Source: Theropithecus gelada (lineage: Eukaryota > Chordata > Mammalia > Primates > Cercopithecidae). Taken from it: a DNA stretch of 64,000 nt. The notes under the pieces are model-generated. The model was not told the DNA's origin. It saw only the letters and a list, made by a program, of their open reading frames with translations, and did no database searches. Positions 1 to 13,011 of this stretch are shown here, in pieces. Position 1 is the first letter of the stretch, and each line of letters opens with the position of its first letter. The stretch is taken from NCBI RefSeq assembly GCF_003255815.1, contig NC_037668.1, positions 10,701,736-10,765,735 on the forward strand, given 5' to 3'. The translations under genes were made by a program, and so were the position numbers.

Positions 1-200
1 CTTCAGCACACTCTGGTCTCTTTGCTATTGCTAAGGCATGCCAAGCATTCTCCCACCTTGCCATTTTTAGTCTTGCTGCATACTCTGCTTCAAATTCCGT
101 TTTTCAAAAAGCCCCCAAGTTTTGTTTCCTCCCTTCCTTCAGGTGTCTGTTCATGTGTCTTCTTATCAGTGAGAACTTTACTGAACACACTATATAAAAG
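1..200. other. unique sequence before minisatellite
   Basis: Ordinary AT-rich sequence with no repeat family I recognise. The 75-codon open frame that starts here runs into the tandem repeat and shows no protein-like composition. Confidence 0.5.
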
Positions 201-460
201 AACACACCTATCTACAAACACAAAACAACACACTTATCTACAAACATAAAACAACATACCTATCTACAAACATAAAACAACACACTTATCTACAAACATA
301 AAACAACACACCTATCTACAAACACAAAACAACACACCTATCTACAAACACAAAACAACACACCTATCTACAAACATAAAACAACACACTTATCTACAAA
401 CATAAAACAACACACCTATCTACAAACATAAAAAACACACCTATCTACAAACATAAAACT
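201..460. repeat. 26-bp minisatellite, about 10 copies
   Basis: A direct tandem array built on a 26-base unit of the form cacctatctacaaacataaa plus a short aca-rich linker. The tcta core recurs at 211, 237, 263, 289, 315, 341, 367, 393 and 419, exactly 26 bases apart, and then at 444 after a single-base loss. Copies differ mainly at two positions, cacct or cactt and cacaaa or cataaa, and variants alternate along the array. The strand lacks G inside the unit. It is likely polymorphic in copy number. There are no spacers, so it is not a CRISPR-like array. Confidence 0.97.
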
Positions 461-1858
461 TTTGCAATGACAATCCATCTTTTTGACCTTGTCAACCCTC
501 ACTCTAGTACCTAAAATTCTGCCTACAATTCCTTTACCTGCTATTCAGAAATTTATGCCATTGAGAATAATTTACCATCTTCCTTAACAAAAATAATGAC
601 AGGTAAGTTTTTGCCCTTGCCCAAACTTTAAATATTCACTGGACATCGGAAAACAGGGCTTCAAGAAGGAAATGGGTTTGGACGGAGAATGTGGATAAGT
701 GGGAGGAAACTGAGGGCAATGACATGATTAAATGTCAATAGGAAATGTGCAAGGTGTTCAGGAGCCATTTGGCTAGAACAATGGATTTATGTATGATTAC
801 AGTGATGAATAAGGCCACAATATCAAGTTGAGGCTCTGCATGAGGCAAAAGTTTTTCTATAGTTCAAATAGGCAGAACTCTACACTGTTTTTTCTTAAAG
901 AACAAAAATTGATGAAGGTTTAATTTTACATTCCTGAAAATTTTGATAGGCTTATTTTGTTTTATTTCAGTGTTCCCGTTACTTGATAAATAAACACTCA
1001 TTTACTTCATCTGTGGGGTTGCTAACTCTCCTCCCCATAGAGTATAAACATTTATGTAGCTGCTGTGTGATTGATTGAGAACTCCTTATCCTGTGTGAAA
1101 CATAATGCAGCACTGCTACTCAGAGTATTTTGTTTGCTCTGTCTGTATTCTGGAATAAGAACTAGAGTTCATGTATTTGTTTATTTTTAAAATACATTTT
1201 TTTATAAAATCCCCAATTTTTTTATGAGTTGGAGCCATTAATGAGAGTAAAATCAACACAGCCCAGCTATATAAATTCTAATAGGGCCCTTTCCGTCCAG
1301 AGGAGAAGGTGAAAAATCAAGAATTTGGCTTATTTTGTGGCTTGCAAGTTAGGAAAGGAAGCTTTGTTGACATAGGAAAGGAAGGGAAGCCCCAAGCCAG
1401 GGCCTCCCTGAGGGAAATATCTTGTTGCTTCCTGGGGTCTGGCTTCCTGCAGCCGCCAAGTTGTTAACACAAGTGCTGCTGTTCATATCTGTTGGCCCAT
1501 ACGAGTGTGGGAGATGGGGGAGTAGGGGATGGAAGGAGATGGTTGGAAAGCGATCAGAAGTGGAGGGTGAAGTCTGAGTTCGTCTCTAAGTGTTAATGCA
1601 GCTAAGTACTCTCCAGAGTCTCTCATAGCTCATTATGCTTCTAGTTAAGAAACTCTTGTCAGAGAAGTAGTAGCTGTGACCCATGGACCGCCCCCTTCTC
1701 CGTGACAAGTGGAATTAAGAGGCTGTCCCAGCAACCAGATGTGAGCAGAGACGCTTGCATGTAGCCACAGACACAGAAGGAGTCAGTTCCCAGGCGGCCT
1801 TACGTGGTTACTATCATTTCAACTAAGCTGCATTATCCAAGGCAGAGAAAGCTAACTT
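461..1858. other. unique sequence, no recognised repeat
   Basis: No transposable element or gene was recognised. The stretch 1270-1800 is richer in G and C than its surroundings and contains several GGAA/TTCC motifs (for example 1373-1390 and 1430-1452). It could be regulatory, but nothing in the sequence proves it. Confidence 0.45.
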
Positions 1859-1952
1859 CCTCTCTATCTCTCAATCTCTCTCTCCCCCCAAATATATGTA
1901 TATATGTATATATACACACATGCATATATTACGTTATATATTGTATATATTT
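1859..1952. repeat. CT-rich then (TA)n/(TATG)n low-complexity tract
   Basis: Positions 1859-1888 are pyrimidine rich (ctctatctctcaatctctct). Positions 1890-1952 are an imperfect alternating TA/TG run broken by a short acacaca stretch. It is likely unstable in length. Confidence 0.85.
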
Positions 1953-3437
1953 AGTAGTTATTTTTGTACCAATAACACACCTAATAGAAAATAAGCTTGG
2001 CTGTGAGATTTGTCCCTTTTGTGCTATCTTAGAAAATGAGGATGGACTGGGAAGGAAATGAATGGAAAGAAGGAAGGTGCGCACCCAAGAATCTGCCTGG
2101 TAATGGCAATAGGGAAAAAGGAAACTCAAATTAAATGAATTTGGATAGGGAGAGCAAAAATCCTGCAACTGTGGAACAAATAGTGCTTTTCTGACCTATA
2201 ATCTATCACACATAAGCAGAAGAAAACAAAACCAAACCCTAAGTACTCTGATAGTGGGAGGCCACAGTTCCTGGCATGATGCCTGACACCTGGCAGTCTC
2301 TGAACAAGTGTTAATCTTTCCTTGTCCCTTCCTTTGTACACTAGTATGCAGGAGTATGTCTCCAAAAATAAGCACATGTAATGCATAAAATTCAAATTTA
2401 TACAACAGACATATTAGAGGCATATTATTTATTTTATAAAAGTACTTTTGCCTTCTTTAGCAAATTGATTAATACATTTGGACTATCATTCAACTTACAA
2501 GGGTCTGATCTGCACATATTTCAGGAACACACCAGTTACACAAAGTGAGGCAGAACTATAGATGTTTTCCAAATGCGAGTAAATCTAATTTTGGTTAGTC
2601 GAATCAGCTATTAAATTTCCTTGGAGAGTAGGTTATTTGAAAGGGCCCCAAGGTGAATTCTTTTGGTAAAGCATAAACTCTTTTTGAATGGTGAAAAATT
2701 TGTGAAAAACTTGATGACAAGTCTGCCTGGCCAGAAAGAAGTGCTTGTCAGTTTTCCCAAGAGTGGAGTCTAGGCAAAGTTCAGGGGGCAGCTAGGGAAG
2801 GTAAAGGAAGCAATAGGTTATGGGAGGGAGTGGGCAGATGATCAAGCAAACCTGTATGATTCCTAACCTAAGCTACAAGATGCATACACAGTTTCCAGAC
2901 ACAGAATCATGCATACATGTATTGTTTATTCTTCAGCCTTTGACATTGGGTTTTCCTGATGCATGTATTACCTGCATTTTAGAAACTGAAAATGCAGTGT
3001 TGACTAAATCTGGAGATAACACTACATATGAAGGCAAGACAAATGAAACATTAAACTTTGAAAGAAGATGAGGGCGCCCACAGGAGCATGTAGATCAAGA
3101 AAAAAAGAAGACGGAAGTCAAACCTCTGGGAAACACCAACAGTTAAAGCATGCTAAAGGAAAAGTAGACTGAGGAGAGGAGAGAGTGGTAATGCAGGATG
3201 CAAGTAAAGAGAGGCTATTAAGGAGAGAGTAGTCAACTAGGTTAATTGTAGCAGGTACACAAAGTCTAAGGGGTGTCCTTAAAGTTTAGCAGTAATAAGA
3301 TCCTTGGAGACTGTTAAAAGACTAGTTTAGTGTGGCAGGAGGATGGACATAGGAATAGTTGACCCGTGTCTCTCATATATTAGCTGTTTCAGAGAAGCAA
3401 TGATAACCAACTGGTGACACATAAAGACTAGATTCTG
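1953..3437. other. unique sequence, no recognised repeat
   Basis: AT-rich sequence without recognisable repeats or exons. Short open frames on both strands (for example 2126-2423 minus and 2820-3071 plus) show no protein family features. Confidence 0.45.
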
Positions 3438-3742
3438 GACCTGGGCACAGTGGCTCACACTTTTATCTCAGTAATTTGGGAGGCCAATGCAGAAAGATCA
3501 CTTCAGACCAGGATTTCAAGACCAGCCAGGATAACATAGCAAGACCTCATCACTACGAAAATTTTAAAAATTCACTGCATGTGGTGCCACACGCCTGTAG
3601 ACCTAGGTACACAGAAGGCTGAGGTGGGAGGAGTGCTTGAGTCCAGGAGTTCAAGGTTACAGTGAGCTATGATAGTGCTGCTACTTTCCAGCCTGGGTGA
3701 CAGAGCAAGACCCTGTCTCTAAAAAAATAAAATAAAGTAAAA
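3438..3742 (+). mobile_element. Alu SINE, old (AluJ-like)
   Basis: A full dimeric Alu on the plus strand. It starts near cctgggcacagtggctcaca, has the left-arm phrase gggaggccaatgcagaaag and the middle A-rich linker near 3558-3570. The right arm follows, and it ends in ccctgtctct followed by an A-rich tail mixed with t and g. The bases around 3535-3545 (aacatagcaagacc) and the heavy divergence point to the oldest Alu group. No clear target-site duplication remains. Confidence 0.93.
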
Positions 3743-5235
3743 TGGATTTCCTTGGAGAACCTGAAGACAAGCTAGTAGTATGGTTCCGTCTAAGAGAAGA
3801 GCATATGCTCAGATATACCAGACATGAGTGGGCAAAGATGTTTTGCTGTGGTAAATACAGAGGTAACGATGTATTCTTGACTTAATGAAGCATATCAACT
3901 TGCCTGCAAAGAAGTGTCCTTGCAAGCAAATTTTGTATTTTTCTCAGAAAACATTCTGAATCTCTTAGTGTTATTCCAAATCCTGGTGATATTATGATAA
4001 CCTGAGACTGTAGACAACACTGACTTCTAGTCTCCTCCACAGTTTCTATGTCCTTGATGCTTAGGAATTTCTAAACCTTTATTAATTGTATGTGTGCATA
4101 TGTGGTTTATTCATTTGCCATCCATTTATCCATCAAACGCTTATTGAAAGAAATCACTAATCTTTAGCACTCAGGGAGATAACCAGGGTGAGTAAGATAC
4201 ATAACTAAACAACCTGCTAGATAAAATGAAGTATCAGACAACTTCAGATAGGATAGATTTAAATACAAGTTATAAGACCAATATAAGAAAATTCTTAGAA
4301 GAATGTAAACAAAACAAAAATTATACCTGATGCAGGGTGTGGGGACTGATTCCAAAAGTTTCAAATAGGAAAATGTGTTAAGGTGCCCTTGAAGTTTCCT
4401 TGCCTCTCACTATTCTCGCACATTCTGTTTCTCAAATCTTTAAATATTTACAGCTCTCTTTTGAAATCACTTTCCATGCTTTTCAAATCCCATAGAATCC
4501 AATAACTGACCTGCTATAAATGCAAAAATGAATGTATAAGTGTTCCCAAGTGAATGTGACATCGTATAGTGTTTGGTGGGCACTGGTGTGTGGGAATACA
4601 GTTATTCCTGTCCTATGGCAATGAATGCAATGGACTGTGTTTAAGGTCAGAACACAAGATGCTTCTGATGGATGGGCAGCAACAGTTTGCCCCTGGCCTC
4701 CCAGTCATGCTGGGAGAATTTCCAGACAGCACCTCCAAGAGTGAGCATATCCTGTTTCAGCCTGCAAAGGTATCACCATTAATACAAACAGAGCTGACAA
4801 CCAAAAGGTGATGCAAAACTGCCCAGAGTGGCTTGGGAAGTCAGGAAAGTTGATTAACTGTTATTTCCTGATCTATAAATCATCAATTTCAAACCTCTTT
4901 GTGTACTTTCCATAAAATATTGGCTGTGGGCCTTTGTTATAAAAGAACATCTCGTTTTTTACAATGACCTTATAAATAATAATTAATATGGTACAATGAA
5001 AGAGTATCCTGTTATAAACCATGCAAAAATAGGGTCACATATTTAACTGCCTTAAGACACATGCTACACATGTGTCTGCCTATATGTCCTAAGAAGAACT
5101 TTATTAAGATTTCCCATCTTGGAATATTCATTTGCATTAGTTTGCCAGTAAAGTTGTTATGCATTCATAGGAGAAGGAAGGTCTTCTCTTTCTCAATTGC
5201 CTCTCCTTAAGAACTAATCATAAGAATTCCTACAA
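3743..5235. other. mostly unique sequence with a possible L2 end
   Basis: Mostly unclassified. At about 4100-4200 the order ttattcatttgcc, then cgcttattg, then ggtgagtaagat resembles the reverse complement of an L2 3' end, but divergence is high. The open frame 4569-4811 has no recognisable domain. Confidence 0.4.
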
Positions 5236-5239
5236 AAAT

Positions 5240-5460
5240 AAAAGGGATTACATATGTAGAATACTTTCAAGTTATACTTTTATATTTATCATATCATTTA
5301 ATTGCCATAATCAGTGAGGTAGGTATCATTACCGCTACCTAAAAGATGAGGAAAGTAAGATTCAAAGAAAATAAGTAACTTTTTCAAGGTCTCACTGCTG
5401 ATAAATGACAGAAAGAGACTATCTTACCAGAGTTATGATTTTAGTGGCTTTCTATAATAT
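5240..5460 (-). mobile_element. MIR SINE remnant
   Basis: This matches the reverse complement of MIR in order: catatcatttaattgccata, then gaggtaggtatcattacc, then gatgaggaaagtaagattcaaag, then aagtaactttttcaaggtc. It is highly diverged, as expected for this ancient tRNA-derived SINE. Confidence 0.85.
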
Positions 5461-5509
5461 CATTATTGTTTATTGAGGATGATTATTTAACTAAAGGTAA
5501 GATTCATGA

Positions 5510-5645
5510 ACCAGTAACATTGCCATCTTCTAGGAGCTTGTTAGAAATGCAGAATCTCAAATCCTCTTCCACACTAACTAAATCACATCTGCATTATTAT
5601 AAGGTTAACATGTGATCTACATGTACATAAAAATTTAAGAAGGAA
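5510..5645 (+). mobile_element. MER5A-like hAT DNA transposon remnant
   Basis: The phrase aggagcttgttagaaatgca, followed by atctcaaatcc and a degenerate tail with aaggttaacatg, matches the body of MER5A, a short non-autonomous hAT element. The terminal inverted repeats are not clearly preserved. Confidence 0.65.
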
Positions 5646-5655
5646 TGAAATTGAT

Positions 5656-5730
5656 TATTTCATTCATTCATTCATTTATTCAGCATATGTTTATTAGGCA
5701 CCTACTAAGTAATATTTATTGAATAACTCT
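5656..5730 (-). mobile_element. L2 LINE 3' end remnant
   Basis: The run cattcattcattcattt followed by atgtttattaggcacctact is the reverse complement of the L2 3' terminus, which ends in TGAA tandem copies. Only the terminal part survives. Confidence 0.65.
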
Positions 5731-6622
5731 GATTTGATAAGTTGGATAATAGTTGCAAATTTAGCATAGTAGATGTTACTTACACTTTTGGTATATTTAC
5801 ATAGATGCCTACTTGTTAGATGATTTTTATTGACTTCATAGGTCATATTAGTCAAACAAATAGTTGATTGAAAAACAAGTTGCTCTTATTTTTCCAGTGA
5901 ATTGGCACTAGCACAATTGGTTAAAAGGTGAAAATGCCATTCTACTATTACTTTTCTTTAATGATTTATAGGTCTATTTCACCCACTACACCAAAGGCCG
6001 TTGGACAGAGGCCATAGTTTGTAGTCTTCAGAACTCAACACTAGATTTGCCACTGAGCAGATACTCAAAAAGGGTAAAATCAATTATTTATGAATGAGTA
6101 ATTTTGGAGGGTTACAGCATTACTCCAGGTATTGTTTGCATAATTTCCTTCCATTTAACTTATTTTAGTAATTAGTTTGCTTTCTTGAAAAAAAAATCAC
6201 TGAATTGATTTTCTCTTGATTTTTGTATTTACGACACAACTAAACAGTGTGCTGATTGTTGCTGTCACTGATTATGGCTGCCGATTATTTTAAGTCACAA
6301 TTTATTTTTCTGGGACTTTGAAAAGGGAGATTAAAAGAGGTAATTACTCAATAAAATGTATTAAAAAGTCGCAGATATCATGTAGGAGACATTAAATTAG
6401 AAATGAAGGTAGGTTTCAGAAGCCTGGGGGAAAAAAAATCAGAATTGGAATACTGCCTCAAGGGATGTAACTGATTTAGGTCTTGAGCTTATTGTTCTTT
6501 ACTAATAGCAGTCTTTTTCTGGAGGGCACTAGATACTTTTCCTTTCTCCCCTTTGTTTAGCACTTATTTAACTATTTTATCTTACAATCCAGTCATCTCT
6601 TTTTATTCAGAACTCATAAACC
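5731..6622. other. unique AT-rich sequence
   Basis: No gene or repeat family was recognised between the L2 fragment and the Alu. Confidence 0.45.
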
Positions 6623-6630
6623 AAATGCAG

Positions 6631-6968
6631 TTTTTTTGTTTGTGGTTTTGTTTTGTTTGTGTTTATTTGTTTTGTTTTAATTTTGAGACAGAGTTTCACT
6701 CTTGTTGCCCAGGCTGGAGTGCAATGGTGTGATCTCGGCTCACTGCAACCTCCACCTCCCGGGTTCAAGTGATTCTCCTGCCCCAGCATCCCGAGTAGCT
6801 GGGATACAGGCATGTGCCACCAAGCCTAGCTAATTTTATATTTTTAATAGAGATGGGGTTTCTCCATATTGGTCAGGCTGATCTCGAACTCCCGACATCA
6901 GGTGATCTGCCTGCATTGGCCTCCCAAAGTGCTGGAATTACAGGCGTGAACCACTGTGCCCAGTGACG
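6631..6968 (-). mobile_element. Alu SINE (AluS-like), with target-site duplication
   Basis: A full Alu on the minus strand. The T-rich tail (6631-6680, interrupted by g and a) precedes gagacagagtttcactcttg, and the element ends near ctgtgcccagtg. The flanking direct repeat aaatgcagttt is present at 6623-6633 and 6969-6979, which marks the insertion by the L1 machinery. Confidence 0.97.
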
Positions 6969-6979
6969 AAATGCAGTTT

Positions 6980-8004
6980 AAGACTGTATTCTTCTCATGG
7001 TTTAGTTTGCATTAATGCCAAAACATACATTTATTTATTTTATTATTACTTAAAGCACAGTATACCTTTGCTTCATCCTTGTAGATTACAACTAGATAAC
7101 AACAACGAAGATTAACATTTTAGACAATCTAGTCATTCCAGAGGTCTGGAGGGTCACATGAATTGACATATGTCACCAACTGAACCCCAGTCTCTCAACG
7201 AGGTGGTCTGAGTTTTGAATCAACTATTCAATGAACAATTTTATTGCAATGTATAGACATGGCTGTACTGTTTTGTATGGAGACGTTTCATTTAGAATAG
7301 TCTGACCCTAGAACACTAACATTCCTAAACTTAATGGACTATTTAAGTGGTCTCCACATTAAAAACTATATAAAAACCCATTTTTCTTCATGCCTCTGAA
7401 ATTATGAAATCAAGGCCGCAAGATTTATTGTCAACAATATACATGGTTTCTATTGCCATAGGTGTTATGTCGCATAAATAAAGATGCTGTGTATCTCTAA
7501 ATAGCTTTCTGTTGGTGGCATAATAAAATGTTTTGTGGTCAACAGGAATTGCTGAATGTAATACAGACTTGGAATTCCATGAGAAAGACCAGGAAAAGAC
7601 ATGAAATGCACACTTTTATGAGGCCTAAAATCTGATTTTTGTCTCTGTCACTGACTTCGTATTTGACTCACAGAAAAATTATAAAATTATAAGGTGGAAA
7701 AGTCATCTAAATTATCAAGTAGATATACATGCATTTTGTATCCTGCTAACTTCCAAAAGAATTTAGTAGAATCATAGATTAAATGCCAGAAATACAGGAC
7801 ATAAAAATAAAATAGATACTAAAATAACTTTTTGAAAGATCTTGAATGCACTGGTATTGTAAATGGTTTTGATATTGGGGCATTACCTTTGACTGATTTT
7901 TAAGGGGGTAGAATAAAAACAAAGCTAGAAATGCACCCATTTAATAGTCTTTGAAGGTCTCAACCCAGGTTTTCCAATAAAGCGGGGTACTTATTTATTT
8001 TAGA
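6980..8004. other. unique AT-rich sequence
   Basis: No gene or confidently named repeat was recognised. The sequence is AT rich throughout. Confidence 0.45.
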
Positions 8005-8901
8005 GGAGTCAATCTTTTTGTTTAATTGAGAGATATCATTATATGTTTTATAACATGTAACATTATGTTTTGATGTTTTACCATACATTGTGAAATGGTT
8101 AAATATAATTCACAGATTCCTGACCTCACAACATTATCATTTTGGGGGGTGAGAGCGCTTAACATCCACTCTCTTTACATTTTTCAAGAATACAATATGT
8201 TGTCATTAACTATAGTAACCTTGCTGTACAATAGATCTCTTGAAATTTATTCCTGTTATGTAACTAAAAGTATGTGTCATTCAGTCAACATCTCTCTTCA
8301 TCACTCCCCTGTAACCACCCAAGCCTCTGGTAACCACCATTCTCTACTTCTATGAGATTAACTTTTTCAGGTTCCACATATGAGTGAGATCATGCAGTAT
8401 TTGTCTTACTGTACCTGGTTAATTTAACTGAACATAATGTCCTCCAGGTATATCATGTTGTCATGAAAGGCAGGATTTCATTCTTTTTTGTGGATGAATG
8501 TATTCCATTGTGTGTACATACCACATTTTTAAAATCAATTCATTGGCTGATAGACACTTGGGTTGGCTATTGTGAATATTGCTGCAATAAACCTAGGAGT
8601 ACAGAGATCTTCCAACATACTAATTTGATTTCCTTTAGATATACACCCAGTAGTGATATTGTTGGATCATATGGTAGTTCTATTTTTAATTTTTAAAGGA
8701 ATTTCCATATTGTTTTCCATAATGACTGTCCTAATTTACATTCCCACCAACAATGTATAAGGGCTTTCTTTTCTCTACATCCTCACCAACACATTTATTG
8801 TTTGTCGTTTTGATAGTAGCCATTCTGACTGGAGTAAGGTGATATCTCATTGTGATTTTTGGATTGCATTTCCATGAAGATTAATGACATAGAGCATTTT
8901 T
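8005..8901 (-). mobile_element. L1MB-like LINE-1, 3' part (left fragment of split element)
   Basis: The 3' UTR and the last part of ORF2 of an old L1 in reverse orientation. Typical blocks are aggtatatcatgttgtcatg, tggatgaatgtattccattg, gctgcaataaacctaggag and cattcccaccaacaatg. The element stops at 8901, where a younger L1 begins. It resumes after 15086 at the exact next L1 position, so 8005-8901 and 15087-20460 are one element. Confidence 0.9.
8886..8901. repeat. 16-bp target-site duplication, left copy
   Basis: The sequence gacatagagcattttt matches gacataaagcattttt at 15071-15086 with one mismatch. The pair brackets the inserted L1PA and is the expected signature of target-primed reverse transcription. 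Confidence 0.93.
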
Positions 8902-9121
8902 TACATTTTATTATTATTATTATGTTTAAGTTCTAGAGTACATGTGCAGAACGTGCAGGTTTGATACATAGGTATACATGTGCCATGTTGGTTTGCTGCA
9001 TCCATCAACTCATCATTTACTTTAGGTATTTGTCCTAATACTATCCTTCCCCTGCCCCCTATCCCTTGACAGGCCCCAATGTGTGATGTTCCCTGCCCTG
9101 TGTCCAAGTGATCTCATTGTT

Positions 9122-12100
9122 CAATTCCCACCTATGAGTGAGAACATGTGGTGTTAGGTTTTCTGTCCCTGTGATAGTTTGCTGAGTATGATGGTTTCCA
9201 GCTTCATCCATGTCCCTACAAAGGACATGAACTCATCCTTTTTTATGGCTGCATAGTATTCCATGGTATATATGTGCCACATTTTCTTAATCCAGTCTAT
9301 CACTGATGGACATTTGGGTTGGTTCCAACTCCTTGCTATTGTGAATAGTACTGCAATAACATATGTGTGCATGTCTCTTTATAGTAGCATAATTTATAAT
9401 CCTTTGGGTATATACCTAGTAATGGGAGTGCTAGGTCAAATGGTAATTCTAGTTCTAGATCCTTGAGTAATCACCACACTGTCTTCCACAATGGTTGAAC
9501 TAATTTAGACTCCCACCAACAGTGTAAAAGCATTCCTATTCCTCCACATCCTTCCCAGCATCTGATGTTCCCTGACTTTTTAATGATTGCCATTCAAACT
9601 GGTATGAGATGGTATCTCATTGTGGTTTTGATTTGCATTTCTCTGATGACCAGTGATGATGAACATTTTTTTCATGTGTCTGCTGGCTGCAGAGATGTCT
9701 TCTTTTGAGAAGTGTCTGTTCATTCTTTGCCTACTTTTTGATGGGCAAATTTGTTTGAATTCTTGTAAATTTGTTTGAATTCTTTGTAGATTCTGGATAT
9801 TAGCCCTTTGTCAAATGCGTAGATTGCAAAAATGTTCTCCCATTCTGTAGGTTGCCTGTTCACTCTGATAGTCATTTCTTTTGCCGTACAGAAGCTCTTT
9901 AGGTTCATTAGATCACATTTGTCTATTTTGGCTTTTGTTGCCATTGCTTTTGGTGCCATTGTTTTTGGTGTTTTAGTCCTGAAGTCCTTGTCCATGCCTA
10001 TGTCCTGAATGATATTGCCTAGGTTTTCTTCTAGGGTTTTTATGGTTTTAGGTCTAACATTTAAGTCTTTAATTCATCTTGAATTAATTTTTGTATAAGG
10101 TGTAAGGAATGGATCCAGTTTTAGCATTCTACATATGGCTAACCAGTTTTCCCAGCACCGATTATTAAATAGGGAATCCTTTCCCCATTTCTTGTTTTTG
10201 TCAGGTTTGTCAAAGATCAGATGGTTGTAGATGTGTGGTGTTATTTCTGAGGCCTCTGTTCTGTGTCATTGTTCTATATATCTGTTTGGGTACCAGAACC
10301 ATGCAGTTTTGGTGACTGTAGCCTTGTAGTATAGTTTGAAGTCAGGTAGCGTGATGCCTCCAGCTTTGTTCTTTTTGCTTAGGATTGTCTTGCCTATACG
10401 GGCTCTTTCTCGGTTCCATATGAACTTTAAGGTAGTTTTTTTCCAATTCTGTGAAGAAGGTCATTGGTAGCTTGATGGAAATGGCATTGAGTCTATAAAT
10501 TACTTTGGGCAGTATGGCCATTTTCACGATATTGATTCTTCCTATCCATGAGTGTGGAATATTCTTCCATTTGTTTGTGTCCTCTTTTATTTCATTGAGC
10601 AGTGGTTTGTAGTTCTCCTTGAAGAGGTCCTTCACATCCCTCGCAAGTTGGATTCTTAAGTATTTTATACTCTTTGTAGCAATTGTGAATGGGAGTTGAC
10701 TCATGATTTGGCTCTCTGTTTGTCTGTTAATGGTGTATACAAATGCTGTGATTTTTGCATACTGATTTTGTATCCTGAGACTTAGATGAAGTTGCTTATC
10801 AGCTTAAGGAGATTTTGGGCAGAGACAATGGGGTTTTCTAACTATACAATCATGTCATCTGCAAACAGGGACAATTAGACTTCCTTTTCCTAATTGAATA
10901 CCCTTTATTTCCTTCTCTTGCCTGATTTCCCTGGTCAGAACTTCCAACACTATGTGGAATAGGAGTGGTGAGAGAGGACATCCTTGTCTTGTGCCAGTTT
11001 TCAAAGGGAATGCTTCCAGTTTTTGCCCATTCAGTATGCTCTTGGCTGTGGGTTTGTCATAAATAACTCTTATTATTTTGAGATATGTTCCATCAATACC
11101 TAGTTTATTGACAGTTTTTAGCATGAAGTGCTGTTGAATTTTGTCAAAGGCCTTTTCTGCATCTATTGAGATAATCATGTGGTTTTTATTGTTGGTTCTG
11201 TTTATGTGACAGATTACATTTATTGATTTGCATATATTGAACCAGCCTTGTAACCCAGGGATGAAACTGACTTGATCATGGTGGATAAGCTTTTTGATGT
11301 GCTGCTGGATTCGGTTTGCCAGTATTTTATTGAGGATTTTTGCATCGATGTTCATCAGGGATATTTGTCTAAAATTATCTTTTTCTGTTGTGTCTCTGCC
11401 AGGCTTTGGTATCAGGATGATCCTGGCCTCATAAAATGAGTTAGGGAGAAGTCTCTCTTTTTCTATTGATTGGAATAGTTTCAGAAGGAACAGTATTAGC
11501 TCCTCTTTGTACCTCTTGTAGAATTCAGCTGTGAATCTGTCTGGTCCTGGACTTTTTTTGGTTGATAGGCTATTAATTATTACCTCAATTTCAGAGCCTA
11601 TTAATGGTCTATTCAGGGATCAACTTCTTTCTGGTTTACTCTTGGGAGGGTGTATATGTCCAGGAATTTATCAGTTTCTTCTAGATTTTCTAGTTTATTT
11701 GCATAGAGGTGTGTATAGTATTCTCTGATGGTAGTTTGTATTTCTGTGGGGTTGGTGGTGATATCCCCTTTATCATGTTTTATTGCATCTATTTGATTCT
11801 TTTCTCTTTTCTTTTTTATTAGTCTTGCTAGTGGTCTATCAATTTTGTTGATCATTTTAAAAACCAGCTCCTGGATTCATTGATTTTTTTTGAAGGGTTT
11901 TTCTGTCTCTATTTCTTTCAGTTCTGCTCTGATCTTAGTTATTTCTTGCCTTCTGCTAGCTTTTGAATTTGTTTGCTCTTGCTTCTCTAGTTCTTTTAAT
12001 TGTGATGTTAGGGTGTCAATTTTAGATTTTTCATGCTTTCTCTTGTGGACATTTAGTGCTATAAATTTCCCTCTACACACTGCTTTAAATGTGTCCCAGA

Positions 12101-12948
12101 GATTCTGGTACATTGGGTCTTTGTTCTCATTGGTTTCAAAGAACATCTTTATTTTTGCCTTCATTTTATTATTTACCCAGTTGTCGTTCAGGAGCAAGTT
12201 GTTCTGTTTCCATATAGTTGTGCAGTTTTGAGTGAGTTTCTTAATCCTGAGTTCTACTTTGATTGCACTGTGGTCTGAGAGAGAGTTTGTTGTGATTTCT
12301 GCTCTTTTACATTTGCTAAGGAGTGCTTTACTTCCAATTATGTGGTCAATTTTAGAATAAGTGTGCTGTGGTGCAGAGAAGAATATATATTCTGTTGATT
12401 TGGGGTGTAGAGTTCTGTCGAGTCTGCTTGTTGCAGAGCTGAGTTCAGGTCCTGGATATGCTTGTTAACCTTCTGTCTCATTGATCTGTCTAATATTGAT
12501 AGTGTGGTGTTAAAGTCTCCCATTATTATTGTGTGGGAGTCTAAGTCTCTCTGTAGGTCTCTTAGGATTTGTTTATGAATCTGGGTGCTCCTGTATCAGG
12601 TGCCTATATATTTAGGTTACTTAACTCTTCTTGTTGAATTGATCCCTTTACCATTATGTAGTGGCATTCTTTGTCTCTTTTGATCTTTGTTGGTTTAAAG
12701 CCTCTTTTACCAGAGACTAGGTTTGCAACCCCTGTTTTTTCTTGCTTTCCATTTGCTTGGTAGATTTTCCTCCATCCCTGTGTTTTGAGCCTATGTGCAT
12801 CTTTGCACATGAGATGGGTCTCCTGAATACAGCACACTGATGGGTCTTGACTCTTTATCCAATTTGCCAGTCTGTGTCTTTTAATTGGGGCATTTTGCCC
12901 ATTTACATTTAAGGTTAATATTCTTATGTGTGAATTTGATGCTGTCAT
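9122..12948 (-). pseudogene. L1PA ORF2 pseudogene (endonuclease and reverse transcriptase)
   Basis: The start codon is at 12946-12948 and the family stop is at 9122-9124. Open pieces on the minus strand, in order, are 12948-12604 (endonuclease N-terminus with the QETH motif), 12523-12338 (GDFNT motif), 12197-11877, 11855-11613, 11355-10855 (fingers and palm of the reverse transcriptase), 10704-10342, 9995-9720 and 9372-9154. The FADD catalytic motif is encoded at 10854-10865, but a TAG follows only three codons later at 10842-10844. Frameshifts and stops elsewhere make this a dead copy. In a live L1 the protein nicks target DNA and copies L1 RNA. Confidence 0.95.
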
Positions 12949-13011
12949 TTTGATGTTAGCTGGTTATTTCACCCATCAATTGATAAAGTTTCTTAATAGC
13001 ATCGATGGTCT

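Noticed and set aside
201..460. Regularly spaced repeats that could suggest a CRISPR array
   Set aside because: Units are directly joined with no unique spacers, and the genome is primate. It is a minisatellite.
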